Origin: an uncultured Sphingomonadaceae bacterium | GTDB taxonomy: Bacteria; Pseudomonadota; Alphaproteobacteria; Sphingomonadales; Sphingomonadaceae | Assembly: GCA_946479505.1 (NCBI GenBank) | Contig: CAMLGC010000007.1 | Coordinates: forward strand, 1 to 64,000 | Direction of reading: 5' to 3' | DNA length: 64,000 bases | In this document: piece by piece, positions 61,865 to 64,000 of the stretch | How positions within the stretch are numbered: the stretch's first letter is position 1 | Layout of the letters: the number at the start of each line of letters is the position of its first letter | Position numbers and translations under genes: made by a program | The notes under the pieces: model-generated | The model's database searches: none | What the model saw: the letters and a program-made list of their open reading frames with translations, nothing else | Told to the model about the DNA's origin: nothing

Positions 61865-63567
61865 TGCAGGCAAAGAGCAATCCTACCTTCGACGCGATCG
61901 TCGTCGGGTCGGGTATGAGCGGCGGCTGGGCAGCGAAGGAGCTCGCCGAACGCGGGCTCAAGGTGCTCGTGATCGAGCGCGGCCGCCATGTCGAGCACGG
62001 CGCCGACTACACCGATACGCAGCGCCCCTGGGAAGACAAGAACTGGGGCCGCGTCAACGAGGACGAGATCGAACGCGACTATTACGTCCAGAGCCGCTGC
62101 TATGCCTTCGGCACCCCGACCAAGCACTGGTGGGTCAACGATCGCGAGAACCCCTACACCACGCCCGAGGACCGTCCGTTCGCGTGGATTCGCGGCTACC
62201 ATCTCGGCGGTCGCTCGCTGATGTGGGGGCGCCAGACCTATCGCCTGAGCGAGATGGACCTCTCCGCCAATGCCGCTGATGGCCACGGCGTCGATTGGCC
62301 GATCCGTTATGCCGATCTCGCGCCGTGGTACGATCATGTCGAAACCTTCGCGGGGATATCGGGCCAGACAGAGGGGCTCGCGCAGCTTCCCGACGGCAAG
62401 TTCCTGCCGCCGATGGAGCTCACCTCGATCGAGAAGGACTTCAAGGCCAAGCTCGCCGCAGAACATCCGACACGCCGGATGACGAACGGCCGGTGCGCGC
62501 ACCTCACCCAGCCCACCGAGACGCAGCAGAATCTCGGTCGCACTCAGTGCCAATATCGCTCGATGTGCGAACGCGGCTGCTCGTTCGGCGCCTATTTCTC
62601 GAGCCTCAGCGCGACCTTGCCCGCGGCGATGGCGACGGGCAACGTCACCGTGCTCACCGACGCGATCGTCGAAAGCGTGGTCCATGATCCGAAGACCGGC
62701 CGGGCGACCGGCGTGCGCGTCATCGATCAGAACACCAAGCAGGGCAGCGTCCACGAAGCGCGAATCGTCTTCCTGAACGCGTCGACGATCGGCACCGCGC
62801 AGATCCTGCTCAATTCGACGTCGGAGGCATTCCCGACCGGCCTCGCCAACCGCTCGGATGCGGTCGGTCGCTATCTGATCGACCACATGACGGGGCTTGG
62901 CGCGATCGGGACCTATCCCGGTTTCGAGGACATGTACTATCGCGGGCGGCGGCCCAATGGCTTCTACATTGCGCGTTACCGCAACGTCAGCGAGCCCGCC
63001 GACGGCTATATCCGCGGCTATGCCTATCAGGGCGGCAGCTTCCGCAATGCCTGGCGCCGCGGCGTCGGCGAGGCGGGAGTCGGCACCGAGTTCAAGGCGC
63101 GGCTCCGCGAACCCGGTTCCTGGTCGATGTGGCTGAGCGGTTTCGGCGAGATGCTGCCGCGCCCCGACAACCGCGTCACGCTCGGCAAGGAACGCGACGG
63201 GTGGGGCATTCCCATTGTTCACATCGATTGCACGCTCGGCGACAACGACCACCAGATGATGAAGCAGATCAACGCCGACGCGAAGGAAATGCTCGAGATG
63301 GCGGGCTGCACCGACATCGTCGTCTATCCCGGCGATCGCAATATCGGCCTCGGCGTCCACGAAATGGGCACGGCCCGCATGGGGCGCGATCCGGCCACCT
63401 CGGTGCTCAACGGGTTCAACCAGGCGCACGACGTGCCGAACCTGTTCGTCACCGACGGCGCGTGTATGGCGTCGTCGGGCTGCCAGAATCCGTCGCTCAC
63501 CTATATGGCGATCACCGCGCGCGCAGCGCATCACGCGGTGGAGTTTCTACGCGAAGGTAAGGTGTAA
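61861..63567 (+). CDS. GMC oxidoreductase (sugar/glycoside dehydrogenase catalytic subunit)
   Basis: A 568-residue flavoprotein with an N-terminal FAD motif VVGSGMSGG (about residues 14-22), GYHLGGRSLMWGRQ for the flavin site, a cysteine-containing segment CQYRSMCERGCSFGAY suggestive of an Fe-S or structural cluster, and the C-terminal active-site pieces VHEMGTARMG and CQNPSLTYMA. With the subunit-3 protein it resembles glucoside 3-dehydrogenases and gluconate/alcohol dehydrogenases of this type. It has no signal peptide and is probably exported by hitchhiking on the Tat subunit. The ATG at 61861 overlaps the upstream stop; ATGs at 61852 and 61864 are also possible. Confidence 0.9.
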   Translation: MMQAKSNPTFDAIVVGSGMSGGWAAKELAERGLKVLVIERGRHVEHGADYTDTQRPWEDKNWGRVNEDEIERDYYVQSRCYAFGTPTKHWWVNDRENPYTTPEDRPFAWIRGYHLGGRSLMWGRQTYRLSEMDLSANAADGHGVDWPIRYADLAPWYDHVETFAGISGQTEGLAQLPDGKFLPPMELTSIEKDFKAKLAAEHPTRRMTNGRCAHLTQPTETQQNLGRTQCQYRSMCERGCSFGAYFSSLSATLPAAMATGNVTVLTDAIVESVVHDPKTGRATGVRVIDQNTKQGSVHEARIVFLNASTIGTAQILLNSTSEAFPTGLANRSDAVGRYLIDHMTGLGAIGTYPGFEDMYYRGRRPNGFYIARYRNVSEPADGYIRGYAYQGGSFRNAWRRGVGEAGVGTEFKARLREPGSWSMWLSGFGEMLPRPDNRVTLGKERDGWGIPIVHIDCTLGDNDHQMMKQINADAKEMLEMAGCTDIVVYPGDRNIGLGVHEMGTARMGRDPATSVLNGFNQAHDVPNLFVTDGACMASSGCQNPSLTYMAITARAAHHAVEFLREGKV

Positions 63568-63571
63568 CAAG

Positions 63572-64000
63572 ATGTTCGTTGGACTGAGAACAGCCGCCGC
63601 GCTTGCCGTCGGAATAACGCTGACGATCGCGACCCCCGCCCTGGCCAAGGAGGTCCGCGTCAAGATGCTGACCAAGGGCAAGGAAGGCATGATGGTCTTC
63701 GAACCCGGCTTCGTGAAGATCGCACCCGGCGACACGGTGAAGTTCGTCGCGGCCGACAAAGGGCACAATGCCGAATCCTTCCCGGCCATGACTCCCGCGG
63801 GGGCGCCCGGCTTCAAGGGCAAGATCAACGAGGAGATCACGGTCACCTTCACCAAGCCCGGCCTCTACGGCTATCACTGCCTGCCCCATACCGGGCTCGG
63901 GATGGTCGGCCTGATTGAGGTAGGCAATGCCGGCAACCGCGCCGGCGTCGCCGCCGCAGCCGCCAAGCTGCCGCCGCTCGCGAAGAAGCGGATGGCGGGC
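63572..64000 (+). CDS. Pseudoazurin (blue copper electron carrier), runs off the window
   Basis: At least 143 codons, open at the right edge. Residues 1-25 form a signal peptide (cut after ALA). The type-1 copper ligands of pseudoazurin are all present: His65 (DKGHNAES), Cys103, His106 and Met111 (in YHCLPHTGLGM). It is a periplasmic electron carrier. It follows the GMC gene by four nt, so it may take electrons from that dehydrogenase; denitrification-type partners (nitrite reductase) are not in view. The extension after the cupredoxin core (GNAGNRAG onward) continues past the window. Confidence 0.93.
   Translation, partial: MFVGLRTAAALAVGITLTIATPALAKEVRVKMLTKGKEGMMVFEPGFVKIAPGDTVKFVAADKGHNAESFPAMTPAGAPGFKGKINEEITVTFTKPGLYGYHCLPHTGLGMVGLIEVGNAGNRAGVAAAAAKLPPLAKKRMAG

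Overview
The window is chromosomal DNA of high GC content from an alphaproteobacterium, most likely a sphingomonad (Sphingomonas or a close relative). The basis is the lon-hupB-tRNA-Val order, the ppiD-trpE-trpG neighbourhood, TonB-dependent-receptor carbohydrate loci, FixLJ-like and HWE-kinase signalling, and short GC-rich hairpin repeats. This is inference from gene content; no rRNA or marker phylogeny is present.

Layout. (1) 1-5.4 kb: tryptophan and central metabolism: trpG (partial), a small secreted protein on the opposite strand, trpE, a PpiD-type periplasmic folding factor, tpiA, and a remnant of a nuclease-like gene. (2) 5.4-11.8 kb: a minus-strand peptidase cluster: M17 aminopeptidase, a serine beta-lactamase-fold hydrolase, and two tandem M1 metallopeptidase paralogues with an altered GxMEN motif. 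(3) 11.9-15.3 kb: lon, hupB, tRNA-Val(CAC) and two very small genes. (4) 15.5-24.5 kb: a secreted amidohydrolase, a FixL/FixJ-like two-component pair, a small exported peptide, a stand-alone ATP-dependent DNA ligase, and two exported ferritin-like proteins divergent from a Crp/Fnr-type regulator. (5) 24.4-36.1 kb: a complete type II secretion operon, gspC-D-E-F-G-H-I-J-K-L-M-N plus the prepilin peptidase, almost every junction being a short overlap; divergent from it are an ECF-type sigma factor, an RskA-like anti-sigma factor and a PAS-GAF-HWE histidine kinase. (6) 39.2-47.1 kb: an eight-gene operon for aerobic CoA-dependent 2-aminobenzoate (anthranilate) breakdown, with its own MarR regulator and a Rid-family protein. 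(7) 47.2-64 kb: carbohydrate and glycoside accessory region: esterase, zinc alcohol dehydrogenase, amylase-like lipoprotein and PhyH dioxygenase in one overlapping operon, an SLC45-like sugar transporter, AraC and LacI regulators, another esterase, a GH13 alpha-glucosidase divergent from a TonB-dependent receptor, and a GMC oxidoreductase with its small subunit and a pseudoazurin that runs off the end.

How the parts fit. The T2SS operon can export hydrolases; the TonB receptor, periplasmic/lipoprotein glycosidases, MFS transporter and cytoplasmic alpha-glucosidase form a plausible maltooligosaccharide or alpha-glucoside uptake route under LacI control; the GMC enzyme, Tat-exported subunit and pseudoazurin look like a periplasmic sugar or glycoside dehydrogenase passing electrons to a copper protein. 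The anthranilate operon contains ligase, monooxygenase/reductase and beta-oxidation-type steps. Two nearly identical 14-bp palindromes (23562-23575 and 36209-36222) lie in the divergent control regions of the ferritin-like operon and of the T2SS operon, and may mark a shared regulator. No insertion sequence, CRISPR array, prophage or rRNA was seen.
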